A stretch of DNA of 17,815 bases from JACCZP01 sp050997195 (lineage in GTDB: Bacteria > Actinomycetota > Thermoleophilia > Solirubrobacterales > Thermoleophilaceae), in the NCBI GenBank assembly GCA_050997195.1, contig JBPCRE010000024.1, positions 1 through 17,815 on the forward strand, read 5' to 3'. A model generated the notes under the pieces. That model was not told the origin of the DNA and searched no databases. It worked only from the letters and a program-made list of their open reading frames with translations. The position numbers and the translations under genes were made by a program. Every line of letters begins with the position of its first letter. Position 1 is the stretch's first letter. Shown here piece by piece: positions 1-7,394 of the stretch.

Positions 1-1075
1 CTCGAAGACGCTCACCAAGCGGATCGAGCGCGATCGCCGTCGAGCCGTGCGCGCGCCGACCACCCGGCGGCGCCGGGCCGCGGCGCTCCGCGCGAGCCAG
101 CTCGCCAGCGCCCGCCGCGCCGTGGACGAGCGCTTCGACCCGCGCGCCTCGCTCGACGGCGCCGCGCTCTACCTCGCCGACAACACCGCCCGCTTCGGGC
201 GCGAGGATCTCGCCGTGGCCTCCTACCACATGGGGGCCGGGAACCTCGAGAACGTGATCGACAGCTACGTGGCGCCCCGGCCCCCGCGCCGGCGCACGCG
301 GCGCACGGTGGCCGACTACGAGCTGTCCTATCCCCGCCTCTTCTTCGACTCGACACCCACCCGCAACCCCGCCACCTACCGCCGGCTGGCCGGCCTCGGC
401 GACGACTCGCGCACCTACGTCTTCCGAGTCGAGGCCGCGCGGGAGATCCTGCGCCTGGCCGCCGAGGACCGCGAGGAGCTGGCGCGGCTCGAGCGCCTGC
501 ACCTGGCCAAGGCGAGCGCGGAGGAGGTCCTCCGACCTGAGGAGGACAACGAGCCCTTCGAGGGGCCGGAGGAGCTGAGAGAGGCCTACGAGGACGGCGA
601 CCTCGTCTCGCTGCCCAACGGCCCGCGGCGCCTCGGCTACCGCGTGGATCGCGGCATGGGCGCGCTCGCCACTCGGCTCGGCCAGCGCCCGGCGCTCTAC
701 CGCGGCGTGCGCCCGGAGGCCCTCGCCGTGCTCCTCTACATCGCCAAGGAGACCCGCCGCATCTCCGGTGGCGAGGGGGACCTTCGCGTTACGAGCACGG
801 TGCGCGATCGCGGCTACCAGCGGGCGCTGCTCCAGTCCAACAGCCAGGCCACCTCCGCGTTCTCGCTCCACACCACGGGCTACGCCGTGGACGTGGGCCT
901 CAACTTCCGCACCCCCCGGGAGCGGCGGGCCTTCGTGGCCGTGCTCGAGCGCCTGCGTTCGCTCAACGTGATCGACTGGGTCTACGAGCCCACCGCCGTG
1001 CACTTCACGGTGGGCCCGGAGGCCGAGCGCTACATGGTGCTGGTCGACGGGCTCGTGGCCCGCGACGCCGACTGA
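1..1075 (+). CDS. Lytic transglycosylase fragment fused to DUF5715/M15-like peptidase domain (5' truncated)
   Basis: The reading frame is open through the left edge, so the start lies outside the window. The first visible part (about bases 120-260) resembles the C-terminal end of a soluble lytic transglycosylase (SLT) domain: a YLADN...FGREDLAVASYHMGAGN stretch like the family's A-x-Y-N-x-G-x-G-N motif. The SLT catalytic Glu would lie upstream of the window. The C-terminal third resembles a VanY/M15 metallopeptidase: HTTGYAVD at 869-892 (His and Asp of H-x6-D) and E...VHF at 986-1006, the usual zinc ligands and catalytic Glu. This layout fits the DUF5715 family. Inferred role: peptidoglycan remodelling outside the membrane, cutting glycan strands and possibly peptide stems. 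The middle (about 480-620) is charged and Glu-rich, probably a linker. The 3' end overlaps the convergent glycosyltransferase by 46 bases. The family call is fairly sure; activity of the peptidase-like part is inferred. Confidence 0.75.
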   Translation, partial: SKTLTKRIERDRRRAVRAPTTRRRRAAALRASQLASARRAVDERFDPRASLDGAALYLADNTARFGREDLAVASYHMGAGNLENVIDSYVAPRPPRRRTRRTVADYELSYPRLFFDSTPTRNPATYRRLAGLGDDSRTYVFRVEAAREILRLAAEDREELARLERLHLAKASAEEVLRPEEDNEPFEGPEELREAYEDGDLVSLPNGPRRLGYRVDRGMGALATRLGQRPALYRGVRPEALAVLLYIAKETRRISGGEGDLRVTSTVRDRGYQRALLQSNSQATSAFSLHTTGYAVDVGLNFRTPRERRAFVAVLERLRSLNVIDWVYEPTAVHFTVGPEAERYMVLVDGLVARDAD

Positions 1076-2238
1076 GCGCCGTCGGCGTAGACCGCGGCCA
1101 CCTGCTGGGCGATGTCAGCCCAGTCGAAGCTGAGAATGTGCTCTGAGGCCTCGGCCACCAGTCGCGCGCGCAGCGCCTCGTCGGTGAGCAGCCGCTCGGC
1201 CATGGCCCCGAGCGACTCGGGATCGCGCGAGCGGAAGCGAAGCCCCGCCCCGTCGCTCGGCACCACCTCCCGCAGCCCGCCGGTGTCGGCCACGAGGCAC
1301 GGGCACCCCGACGCCATGGCATAGAGGGCCACGAGGCCGAAGGGCTCGTAGATGGAGGGCACCACGGTGAGGTCGGCGATGCGGTAGAGCGAGTGCAGCA
1401 CGTCGTCCCCGATCCAGCCGAGGAAGCTGCCGTGGGCGTCGAGGCCGAGGGCCGTGGCCTGCGCGCGGAGCTCGGGCTCGTGGGTCCCCGATCCGGCCAC
1501 CAGGAAGCGAACGTTGCCGAGGCGCTCGACGAGCCCGGGAAGTGCCTCGAGCGCGAGCTGAAAGCCCTTCTCGTACACGAGCCGGCCCACGAGGAGCACG
1601 AGCCGCTCCTGCGGAGTGGCGAAGCTCGCCCGCAGGCTCGCAAGGTCGGCCACCGGCTCGAGCTCCGACGGGTCGATGCCGTTGGGGATCACCGTGACCT
1701 GCTCCTCGTCGAGCCCGTACACGTCGGCCACGTGCTCGCGCATGTAGGACGAGCAGGTGATGAGGCGCTCGGCGCGGTTGGCCATCCAGTGCTCGACCGA
1801 GTGGATGTGACTCTGGGGATGGGTCTCCACATACCCCTGGTGGCGCCCGTACTCGGTGGCGTGGATGGTGGCCACCAGCGGAGCGCCGAAGCGCTTGGCC
1901 AGATGGTCTCCGGCCACGGCCACCAGCCAGTCGTGGGCGTGGACGACGTCGAAGAAGAAGCGGTCGCCGAGCTCCACGCCGGCGGCCAGCATGTCGGCGT
2001 TCATGTGCTCGACCCAGGTCACGAAGCGGCCGAGCTCGCGCGGGCGGTCCGGCTCGCGGACGCGGTGCACGCACACTCCGGCCACGTCCTCCTCGGCCGG
2101 GGACTCCTCGTGGCCGCGCGTCAGCACGTGCACCTCGACGCCGTAAGCGGCCAGGTTCTCGGACAGCTTGCGCACGTGGCGGGCGAGCCCGCCCTCGATG
2201 AGCGGCGGGTACTCCCAGGAGAGGACGAGGACCCGCAC
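1030..2238 (-). CDS. GT4-family glycosyltransferase, Rv3032/glycogen-synthase-like
   Basis: 402 residues, ATG start, 6 bases after the upstream nucleotidyltransferase, so the two are probably one transcription unit. It has a GT-B fold. The N-terminal domain opens with VLSWEYPPLIEGGLARHV, the acceptor/donor Gly loop of starch and glycogen synthase-like GT4 enzymes, followed by DVVHAHDWL (about 97-105) and HATEYGRHQGY (about 126-136). The C-terminal domain has VGRLVYEKG (217-225) and SIYEPFGLVAL (295-305). The whole resembles mycobacterial Rv3032, an alpha-1,4-glucosyltransferase of glycogen and methylglucose lipopolysaccharide synthesis. The expected role is therefore cytoplasmic alpha-glucan or envelope polysaccharide elongation from a nucleotide sugar. 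One oddity: the second Glu of the GT4 E-x7-E motif is Tyr306, encoded by the rare codon TAT. No transmembrane segment is seen. Exact donor and acceptor cannot be told. Confidence 0.85.
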   Translation of the reverse strand: MRVLVLSWEYPPLIEGGLARHVRKLSENLAAYGVEVHVLTRGHEESPAEEDVAGVCVHRVREPDRPRELGRFVTWVEHMNADMLAAGVELGDRFFFDVVHAHDWLVAVAGDHLAKRFGAPLVATIHATEYGRHQGYVETHPQSHIHSVEHWMANRAERLITCSSYMREHVADVYGLDEEQVTVIPNGIDPSELEPVADLASLRASFATPQERLVLLVGRLVYEKGFQLALEALPGLVERLGNVRFLVAGSGTHEPELRAQATALGLDAHGSFLGWIGDDVLHSLYRIADLTVVPSIYEPFGLVALYAMASGCPCLVADTGGLREVVPSDGAGLRFRSRDPESLGAMAERLLTDEALRARLVAEASEHILSFDWADIAQQVAAVYADGAQSASRATSPSTSTM

Positions 2239-2244
2239 GTGGCT

Positions 2245-3243
2245 TCAGGAGCGCCGCTCGCGCGGGCGCAGGCTCCTCACGATGCCGGAGTGACCGAGCA
2301 TGGCCCCGATCACGAGGGCGTCGGCCTCCACGTGGGTGCCGGGAAAGACGATCGAGTCGCGCACCGAGGCTCCGGCGCCGATGCGGGCGCCGTCGCCGAT
2401 GGTCACGGGACCCATCAGCCGCACGCCGTCCTCGACCCGGGCTCCCGCGCCGATCCACACCGGAGGGTCGAGCTGCTCGAGCTCCCCGAGCTGCACGTCC
2501 TCGCCCACCCACACGCCCTCCTCGCGCTCGCTGCCCGAGCGCTCGACGACGAGGCGTCCCTCCAGAGCGTCGAGGGTGCCCTGGCGCAGCTCGGCGAGCG
2601 ATCCCACGTCGTTCCAGTAGGCGTCGATCTCGTGCACGTGGAAGGGAACGTCGTGCTCGAGCAGGACCGGGAACACGTCCCCGGCCCAGTCGACCGGGTC
2701 GTCGTCGGGGAAGTAGTCGAAGATCTCGGGACTGAAGCAGTAGATCCCGCAGTTGGCGAGATCGGACAGCGCCTCGGAGGGCTCCGGCTTCTCCTGGAAG
2801 CCCTGGATGCGCCCTTCGGCGTCGTGGATGACCACCCCGTACTGCGCCGTCTCGGTCACCCGCTTGACCGACAGCGTGGCGATGCCGCCCGCCTCGCGGT
2901 GGCGGGCGACGAGCGCGCGCAGATCGAGGTCGGTGAGAGCGTCGCCGGAGATCACCACCACCTCGTCGTCTCCGAAGAAGTCGGCCACGTTGCGAACGCC
3001 GCCCGCGGTTCCCAGCAGCCTCTCCTCGTGGCGCCACTCGAAGCGATCGCCGAAGTAGCCCCGGATCTCGTCGGGGTACCAGTGGAGGTTGGCCACGAGC
3101 TCGTCGAAGCCCTGGGCGTCGAGGAGGTCGACGATGTGGGCCATCACCGGGCGGTCGAGCACCGGCACCATGGGCTTCGGTATCTCGAAGGTGATGGGCT
3201 TGAGGCGCGTGCCGAGCCCCGCCGCGAGAACCATGGCCTTCAT
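2245..3243 (-). CDS. Sugar-1-phosphate nucleotidyltransferase with left-handed beta-helix tail (copy 1)
   Basis: 332 residues, ATG start. The N-terminal nucleotidyltransferase domain begins with the signature LAAGLGTRLKPITFEIPKP, in which the G-x-G-T-R loop binds the nucleotide and the PKP lysine contacts phosphate. GTAGGVRNV (about 78-86) and SGDALTDLD (about 98-106, metal-binding Asp) follow. Residues about 240-320 are hexapeptide-like repeats (WIGAGARVEDG, TIGDGARIGAG), a left-handed beta helix. It activates a hexose-1-phosphate, most likely mannose-1-P with GTP or glucose-1-P with UTP/ADP. Specificity is not readable, but the adjacent Rv3032-like glycosyltransferase makes an activated glucose or mannose product plausible. 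It is first in a two-gene unit and divergent from the VapBC module, with 62 bases between. A paralogue lies at 5022-6050. Confidence 0.85.
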   Translation of the reverse strand: MKAMVLAAGLGTRLKPITFEIPKPMVPVLDRPVMAHIVDLLDAQGFDELVANLHWYPDEIRGYFGDRFEWRHEERLLGTAGGVRNVADFFGDDEVVVISGDALTDLDLRALVARHREAGGIATLSVKRVTETAQYGVVIHDAEGRIQGFQEKPEPSEALSDLANCGIYCFSPEIFDYFPDDDPVDWAGDVFPVLLEHDVPFHVHEIDAYWNDVGSLAELRQGTLDALEGRLVVERSGSEREEGVWVGEDVQLGELEQLDPPVWIGAGARVEDGVRLMGPVTIGDGARIGAGASVRDSIVFPGTHVEADALVIGAMLGHSGIVRSLRPRERRS

Positions 3244-3305
3244 CGGCGGGCACGCTAGCGAAGCGGGTCAATGCATATCGGTGCCTTATGAGTATGTTTC
3301 GATGA
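3244..3305. promoter_or_regulatory. Divergent intergenic region, nucleotidyltransferase / vapB
   Basis: These 62 bases separate two divergent start codons. The stretch 3269-3300 is clearly more AT-rich than its surroundings, as expected for promoters. On the + strand, TATGTT at 3293-3298 is a 4/6 match to a -10 box and ends 7 bases before the GTG start of vapB, which would make a leaderless mRNA. No convincing -35 box or purine-rich ribosome binding site precedes that GTG. VapB antitoxins normally bind their own promoter. Only an imperfect inverted pair, CATATCG at 3274-3280 and CGATGAG at 3300-3306, is visible. No clear promoter is assigned to the - strand gene. Confidence 0.35.
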
Positions 3306-3542
3306 GTGCGCACGACGGTCAACCTCGACGACGCGCTCCTCGGCTCGGCCAAGCAGGCCGCGGCGGCGCGTGGAACCACCCTCACCCGCCTCATCGAGGA
3401 CGCGCTCCGGGAGGCGCTCGCGCGCCCGCCCGTGGCTCAGTCCGAGCGCGTCGAGCTGCCGACCTCCGGGGGCGGGGGCCTTCGCGCCGGCGTCGACTTG
3501 AACGACTCGGCCGCCCTGCGCGATCTCATGGACGATCTCTGA
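3306..3542 (+). CDS. vapB: VapB-type ribbon-helix-helix antitoxin
   Basis: 78 residues, GTG start. The N-terminus MRTTVNLDDALLGSAKQAA followed by RGTTLTRLIEDALREAL (to about residue 40) is a ribbon-helix-helix DNA-binding fold of the VapB type: a short beta strand and two helices that dimerise on operator DNA. The C-terminal half is a flexible Gly/Pro-rich stretch ending in an acidic segment (LRDLMDDL), the usual toxin-binding arm. The stop codon TGA overlaps the proposed toxin start, so the pair should be translationally coupled. It should neutralise the PIN ribonuclease downstream and repress the shared promoter. The start is chosen because the conserved M-R-T-T-V strand begins exactly there. 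Confidence 0.85.
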   Translation: MRTTVNLDDALLGSAKQAAAARGTTLTRLIEDALREALARPPVAQSERVELPTSGGGGLRAGVDLNDSAALRDLMDDL

Positions 3543-3979
3543 TCCTCCTCGACGTCAACGTCCTGGTGGTCGCCCACCGAGTCGACGCCCCCGATCACGC
3601 CCCCATGCGCTCCTGGGTCGAGCGCCTCATCCACGGAGAGGCGGCGTTCGGCGTGCCCTCAATCGTGCTCAGCGGCTTCCTCAGAATTGTCACGCATCCG
3701 GGGATCTTCCTCGGCCCAGCCACGCTGCACGAGGCCTTCGCGTTCACCGAGGCCATCAGGAGCCGGCCCTCCTTCGTCGAGGTCTCCCCGGGCGCACGGC
3801 ACTGGTCGATCTTCTCCTCCCTGTGCGAAACGGCCGACGCACGCGGCAACCGGATCCCGGACGCCTATCTCGCCGCCCTGGCCATCGAGTCGGGTAGCGA
3901 CTGGGTCACCCTCGACCGCGGCTTCGCCCGCTTCCCCGACCTGCGCTGGCGCCTCCCCGACGCAGACCCAAGCCGCTAG
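3539..3979 (+). CDS. vapC: VapC-type PIN-domain ribonuclease toxin with apparent CTG start
   Basis: About 146 residues. It fits the PIN subfamily common in Mycobacterium tuberculosis VapC toxins (TIGR00028-like). The N-terminus LILLDVNVLVVAHRVDAPDH carries the first catalytic Asp; GFLRIVTHPGIF follows near residues 41-52. GNRIPDAYLAALAIE holds the central catalytic Asp, and TLDRGFARFPDLRWRLP is the C-terminal signature with the last acidic residue. Its role is a Mg-dependent endoribonuclease, held inactive by VapB. The start is odd: the family begins at M-I-L-L-D, and here that position is CTG (3539-3541), overlapping the antitoxin TGA (3540-3542). The next in-frame candidates, GTG 3566 and ATG 3605, would remove the catalytic Asp. 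The stop codon shares a CTAG with the convergent gene. The family is sure; the start is inferred. Confidence 0.8.
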   Translation: MILLDVNVLVVAHRVDAPDHAPMRSWVERLIHGEAAFGVPSIVLSGFLRIVTHPGIFLGPATLHEAFAFTEAIRSRPSFVEVSPGARHWSIFSSLCETADARGNRIPDAYLAALAIESGSDWVTLDRGFARFPDLRWRLPDADPSR

Positions 3980-5025
3980 CCGAGCGCCCGCTTGAAGTTC
4001 TCGAGCACGGGCACCGGCGTGGGATCGCGGCCGGCGAGGATCGCGAGGTAGCACGACACGAGGTCGCCGAGCAGGACGAGGGAGAGCACTCGCTCGGCCG
4101 GGGTGTCGCCGCGGGCCACGATCCGCTCGGTCCCCGCGGCGCCCAAGCGGGCGGCCACCTCGGCCGTGAGCTCCATCCGCCGCGCCACCCGAGGATGTTG
4201 GTCGGCCGACTCGAGGAAGATCGCCTTGAGCGGTGCCAGGCCGGGAGCCCCCTCGTAGCCGCAGAGCTCGTTGTGATCGGCGTCGGGAAGCACCGCCCAG
4301 AAGGCGGGGAGCTTCGCGTTCTCGTTGATCTGGGACTTCCAGCGCTTGGCGGCCGCCGTGGTCGGCTCACCGCCGTGCACCACGGGGAGAGTGCCGTGCA
4401 GGCGCCGCGCGAGGGCCTTGGCCTCGGACTGGTCGTCTGCGTCGGGCCCCCACTCCGCCACGAGCGTGTCCAGCAGACGGCGCGCGCCGTCGAGCTCCTC
4501 CCGCATGGAGCCCACCACGCCGGCCGCCTCGGCGCACGTCAGGGCGCCCACGGTCATGTAGGCCACGGTGGCGCGGGGCTGGAAGCCCGAGGGCACGCCG
4601 ATCACGGGTACGCCCGCTCCGCGCGCCGCCTCGGCGAGCGGGCCCCCGGTGGTCAGGGCCACGCGCTCGGCGCCCACCGCAGCGGCAGCCTCGAAGCACG
4701 CGAGCGTCTCCTCGGTGGCGCCGGAGTAGCTCGAGCAGAGGATGAGCGACCGATCGCCCCGCCACGGCTCGAGCTCGTAGTCGTGCACGACCCGGATCGG
4801 GCGCGCGGCGCGGCGCCCGATGATGGCCGCGGCCAGCTCCCCGCCGATCCCCGAGCCTCCCATGCCGCACACGGTGAGCCCGCCGGCTCGCTCGCGCACC
4901 TCCACGCCGGCCGACTCGGCGCGCCACCGCGCGTCCGCGAGCTGCTCGGGGAGGTCAAGCACGTCGTCGAGCATGCCCGCGGGGTCGAGCTCGGCGACGC
5001 GGGCGGCCGAGAGATCGTCGCTCAT
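3976..5025 (-). CDS. SIS-domain bifunctional phosphoglucose/phosphomannose isomerase
   Basis: 349 residues, ATG start, overlapping the upstream gene's stop by 4 bases (ATGA), which implies translational coupling. The first SIS domain has CGMGGSGIGGE (about 53-63) and SSYSGATEET (about 98-107), which bind the sugar phosphate. The second half has the PGI/PMI hallmark KSQINENAKLP (about 230-240) and LPDADHNELCGYEG (about 246-259), with the catalytic His in HNE. The enzyme interconverts fructose-6-P with mannose-6-P and/or glucose-6-P in the cytoplasm. Beside a nucleotidyltransferase and UDP-glucose dehydrogenase, it would feed fructose-6-P into GDP-mannose synthesis; the phosphomannomutase step is not encoded here. 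A longer open frame extends upstream but is only shadow of the neighbouring gene. Length is usual for the family. Confidence 0.88.
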   Translation of the reverse strand: MSDDLSAARVAELDPAGMLDDVLDLPEQLADARWRAESAGVEVRERAGGLTVCGMGGSGIGGELAAAIIGRRAARPIRVVHDYELEPWRGDRSLILCSSYSGATEETLACFEAAAAVGAERVALTTGGPLAEAARGAGVPVIGVPSGFQPRATVAYMTVGALTCAEAAGVVGSMREELDGARRLLDTLVAEWGPDADDQSEAKALARRLHGTLPVVHGGEPTTAAAKRWKSQINENAKLPAFWAVLPDADHNELCGYEGAPGLAPLKAIFLESADQHPRVARRMELTAEVAARLGAAGTERIVARGDTPAERVLSLVLLGDLVSCYLAILAGRDPTPVPVLENFKRALG

Positions 5026-6050
5026 GCCGTCGCCCCAGGTGGTACGCGTGCGCCCGCCTCGACTCGCCCACCCGCAGCCACACGCGCTCCTCGGCCGAGC
5101 ATGGTCCCGCCCTCGACCCGCGCTCCGTCTTCCAGGACCACCTCGTCGGCGAGGACGCTGCCGCGCACCACGCATCCGGCGCCCACCTGCACCCCGGAGT
5201 GGAGCACCGCTCGCTCGATCTTCGATCCGGCCCCGACCGAGCAGCCGGGGCCGAGCACCGACAGCGGCCCGATCTCCGCGGCTGCGGCGTCCACGCCCTC
5301 GTAGAGGAGCGAGCCGCCCGCGTCGCGCTCGGGCAGCGTGCTCTCGACCCGCCCGCTCAGGAGGTCGTGGGTGGCCTCGAGGTAGCGCTCGGGCGTGCCG
5401 ATGTCGATCCAGTAGCCCTCGGAGGCGTGGCCGTAGAGCGTGCCCTCCTCCGCGAGCCGCGGAAAGATCTCGCGCTCGAAGGAGACGGGCCGTCCGGCCG
5501 GGATGGCGTCGATCGCCGCGCGCTCGACCACGTAGGCCCCCGCGTTGATGCGGTCGGTGGGCACCGGCCCGGTCGACTTCTCGAGGAAGGCCTCCACCCG
5601 GCCGTCTCCGGAGGTGGGCACCACGCCGTAGCTCGCGGTGTCCTCGACGACCACGAGCGCAAGGGCGGCCGTCGCTCCCGCCCGCTCGTGAAGGGCGAGC
5701 TGAGCGGTCAGGTCGATGTCGGTGAGCACGTCGCCGTTCAGCACCAGTAGGCGATCCTCGAGCAGCCCGAGGTCGGCGGCCAGGCGCGCCGGACCGGCGG
5801 TGCCGAGAGGCTCGTCCTCCACCACGTAGCGCAGGCGCACGTCTCCGTGAGCGTCGCCCAGCACCGCCTCGACGGCCTCGGCCAGGAAGCCGCAGGCCAG
5901 CACCACGTCGTCCACTCCATGTCCGTGCAGCCAATCGATCATGAAGGAGAGGAAGGGACGCCCGGCGAGGGGCATCACCGGCTTGGGGACGGTCAGCGTG
6001 AGGGGCCGAAGCCGGGTGCCCTCGCCGCCCGCGAGGACGAGCGCCTGCAT
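5022..6050 (-). CDS. Sugar-1-phosphate nucleotidyltransferase, mannose-1-P guanylyltransferase-like (copy 2)
   Basis: 342 residues, ATG start, 3 bases after the ugd stop. The signature LAGGEGTRLRPLTLTVPKP opens the nucleotidyltransferase domain. DEPLGTAGPARL (about 79-90) and NGDVLTDID (about 105-113, metal-binding Asp) follow, then INAGAYVVE and EGYWIDIGTPERYLEA, typical of GDP-mannose/dTDP-glucose pyrophosphorylases. From about residue 255 there are hexapeptide-type repeats (SVGAGSKIE, QVGAGCVVRG) forming a left-handed beta helix. The downstream partner is a phosphomannose isomerase-type SIS protein joined by an ATGA overlap, so mannose-1-phosphate plus GTP to GDP-mannose is the best guess; glucose-1-phosphate cannot be excluded. 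It is clearly paralogous to the copy at 2245-3243. Confidence 0.85.
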   Translation of the reverse strand: MQALVLAGGEGTRLRPLTLTVPKPVMPLAGRPFLSFMIDWLHGHGVDDVVLACGFLAEAVEAVLGDAHGDVRLRYVVEDEPLGTAGPARLAADLGLLEDRLLVLNGDVLTDIDLTAQLALHERAGATAALALVVVEDTASYGVVPTSGDGRVEAFLEKSTGPVPTDRINAGAYVVERAAIDAIPAGRPVSFEREIFPRLAEEGTLYGHASEGYWIDIGTPERYLEATHDLLSGRVESTLPERDAGGSLLYEGVDAAAAEIGPLSVLGPGCSVGAGSKIERAVLHSGVQVGAGCVVRGSVLADEVVLEDGARVEGGTMLGRGARVAAGGRVEAGARVPPGATA

Positions 6051-6053
6051 GCG

Positions 6054-7331
6054 CTACCGGCCGACGCCCTCGTAGACGAAGCCGGCCGCCTCGAGCATCT
6101 CGGCGTCGAGGAAGTTCCGCCCGTCCACCACCACCGCCTGTGCCATGTGCTGCTTGACCTCGCCCGCCCAGTCGAGCTCCGAGAACTCCGGCCACTCGGT
6201 CACGAGCACGGCGGCGTCGGCCCCGTGAAGGGCCTCGAGGGCGGACTCGCAGATGTGGGCTCCGCCCAGCATCTCACGGGCGTGCTCGGCGGCCACCGGG
6301 TCGTACACGCGAACGTTGGCACCCTCTCCCTGAAGTCGGGCGGCGAGCACGAGCGACGTAGCGTCGCGTACGTCGTCGGTGTTCGGCTTGAACGCCACTC
6401 CCAGCAGGGCGATGTCCTTGCCGATGAGCGAGCCGAGGTGCTTCTGCAGCTTGCCGATGGCGCGGCGCTTCTGGAGATCGTTGACCTGCTCCACCGCGGC
6501 CAGGAGCTGGAAGTGGTAGCCGGTGTTCCCGGCCATGAGCTTCAGCGAGGACACGTCCTTGCCGAAGCACGAGCCCCCGTAGCCGATCCCGGCTTGGAGG
6601 AACTTCGGCCCGATGCGGGAGTCGAGGCCCATGCCCCGCGCCACCTCGGTCACGTCGGCTCCGAGCTCCTCCGACACGTTCGCGATTTCGTTGATGAACG
6701 AGATCTTGGTTGCCAGGAACGCGTTGGAGGCGAGCTTGATCATCTCGGCGCTCGCCACGTCGGTGCGCACGATCGGCGCGGCGAGCGGCTCGTAGAGGGC
6801 CGCCACCCGATCCCCAAAGGCCTCGGAGCTCAGCTCGTTGCCCACCGCCACCCGTTCCGGATGCATGAAGTCCTCGACCGCGGTGCCCTCTTTGAGGAAC
6901 TCGGGGTTCGACACGTAGCCGAGCTCGCCGGCCCGGCGTGCGATCGAGCGCCCGGTGCCCACCGGCACCGTGCTCTTCATCACGAGGGCGTGCTCGGGCG
7001 AGGAGCCGATCTCCTGGAGCACGCGGTCCACCCGCGAGAGGTCCGCGTCGCCCGAGTACGTGGGGGGCGTGTCCACGCAGCAGAACAGAAGCCGCGCGCC
7101 CTCGAGCACGGTGCCCATGTCCGTGGTGAAGGCCAGGCGAGAGGCGCCCCGTTGCACGAGCTCGGCGAGACCCGCCTCGAAGATCGGCACCTCTCCGCGG
7201 GAGAGCGACTCCACCTTCTCGGGCACGATGTCGCGGCAGACCACGTCGTGGCCGAGCTCGGCGAAGCACGCGGCGGTCACTAGACCGACCCAACCTGCCC
7301 CTATGACCCCGATCGGCTCGCGCTCAGCCAC
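6054..7331 (-). CDS. ugd: UDP-glucose 6-dehydrogenase
   Basis: 425 residues, GTG start. It oxidises UDP-glucose to UDP-glucuronate with two NAD+. The N-terminal Rossmann domain has GVIGAGWVGLVTA (8-20), then VDTPPT (86-91), and STVPVGTG (120-127). Substrate contacts are NPEFLKEGTA (142-151) and the lysine in ATKISFINE. The catalytic cysteine is Cys255 in GYGGSCFGKD. The C-terminal UDP-binding domain includes GVAFKPNTDDVRDA and a VLVTEWPEF segment. All key residues are present and the length is normal. UDP-glucuronate would serve acidic envelope polysaccharides, consistent with the LCP ligase just upstream. Only 3 bases separate it from the nucleotidyltransferase. The 63-base gap above it holds AT-rich -10-like hexamers, so it may start a transcript of its own. 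Confidence 0.93.
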   Translation of the reverse strand: MAEREPIGVIGAGWVGLVTAACFAELGHDVVCRDIVPEKVESLSRGEVPIFEAGLAELVQRGASRLAFTTDMGTVLEGARLLFCCVDTPPTYSGDADLSRVDRVLQEIGSSPEHALVMKSTVPVGTGRSIARRAGELGYVSNPEFLKEGTAVEDFMHPERVAVGNELSSEAFGDRVAALYEPLAAPIVRTDVASAEMIKLASNAFLATKISFINEIANVSEELGADVTEVARGMGLDSRIGPKFLQAGIGYGGSCFGKDVSSLKLMAGNTGYHFQLLAAVEQVNDLQKRRAIGKLQKHLGSLIGKDIALLGVAFKPNTDDVRDATSLVLAARLQGEGANVRVYDPVAAEHAREMLGGAHICESALEALHGADAAVLVTEWPEFSELDWAGEVKQHMAQAVVVDGRNFLDAEMLEAAGFVYEGVGR

Positions 7332-7394
7332 GACGCACGCGGCCCTTATACGACGGGGAGGCGCTCACGGGGCGAGGCACCCTATACGGTCGTC
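7332..7394 (-). promoter_or_regulatory. Possible ugd promoter region between LCP gene and ugd
   Basis: This 63-base gap is the only spacer of any size in the - strand envelope run. Read on the - strand it carries two -10-like hexamers: TATAGG (complement of 7381-7386) and TATAAG (complement of 7345-7350). The second ends 13 bases before the ugd GTG and would give a very short leader. A third AT-rich block, the palindrome CTTATAAG (7394-7401), spans the LCP stop codon. No good -35 box is visible at the expected distance, so the assignment rests only on AT-rich hexamers in a GC-rich background. Confidence 0.3.

Noticed and set aside
1393..3258. Long open frame of about 620 codons on the + strand, antisense to the glycosyltransferase and nucleotidyltransferase genes
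   Set aside because: Its protein is His/Val/Glu-rich with no family motif, while the - strand frames show full conserved domains. Long antisense frames are expected at this GC content. The same applies to + strand frames at 5847-7283 and 8314-10179.
3976..6195. One long - strand frame that could suggest a 739-residue isomerase
   Set aside because: Its first 390 residues are low-complexity Arg/Gly-rich sequence antiparallel in frame to the nucleotidyltransferase. The SIS protein begins properly at ATG 5025 with an ATGA overlap.
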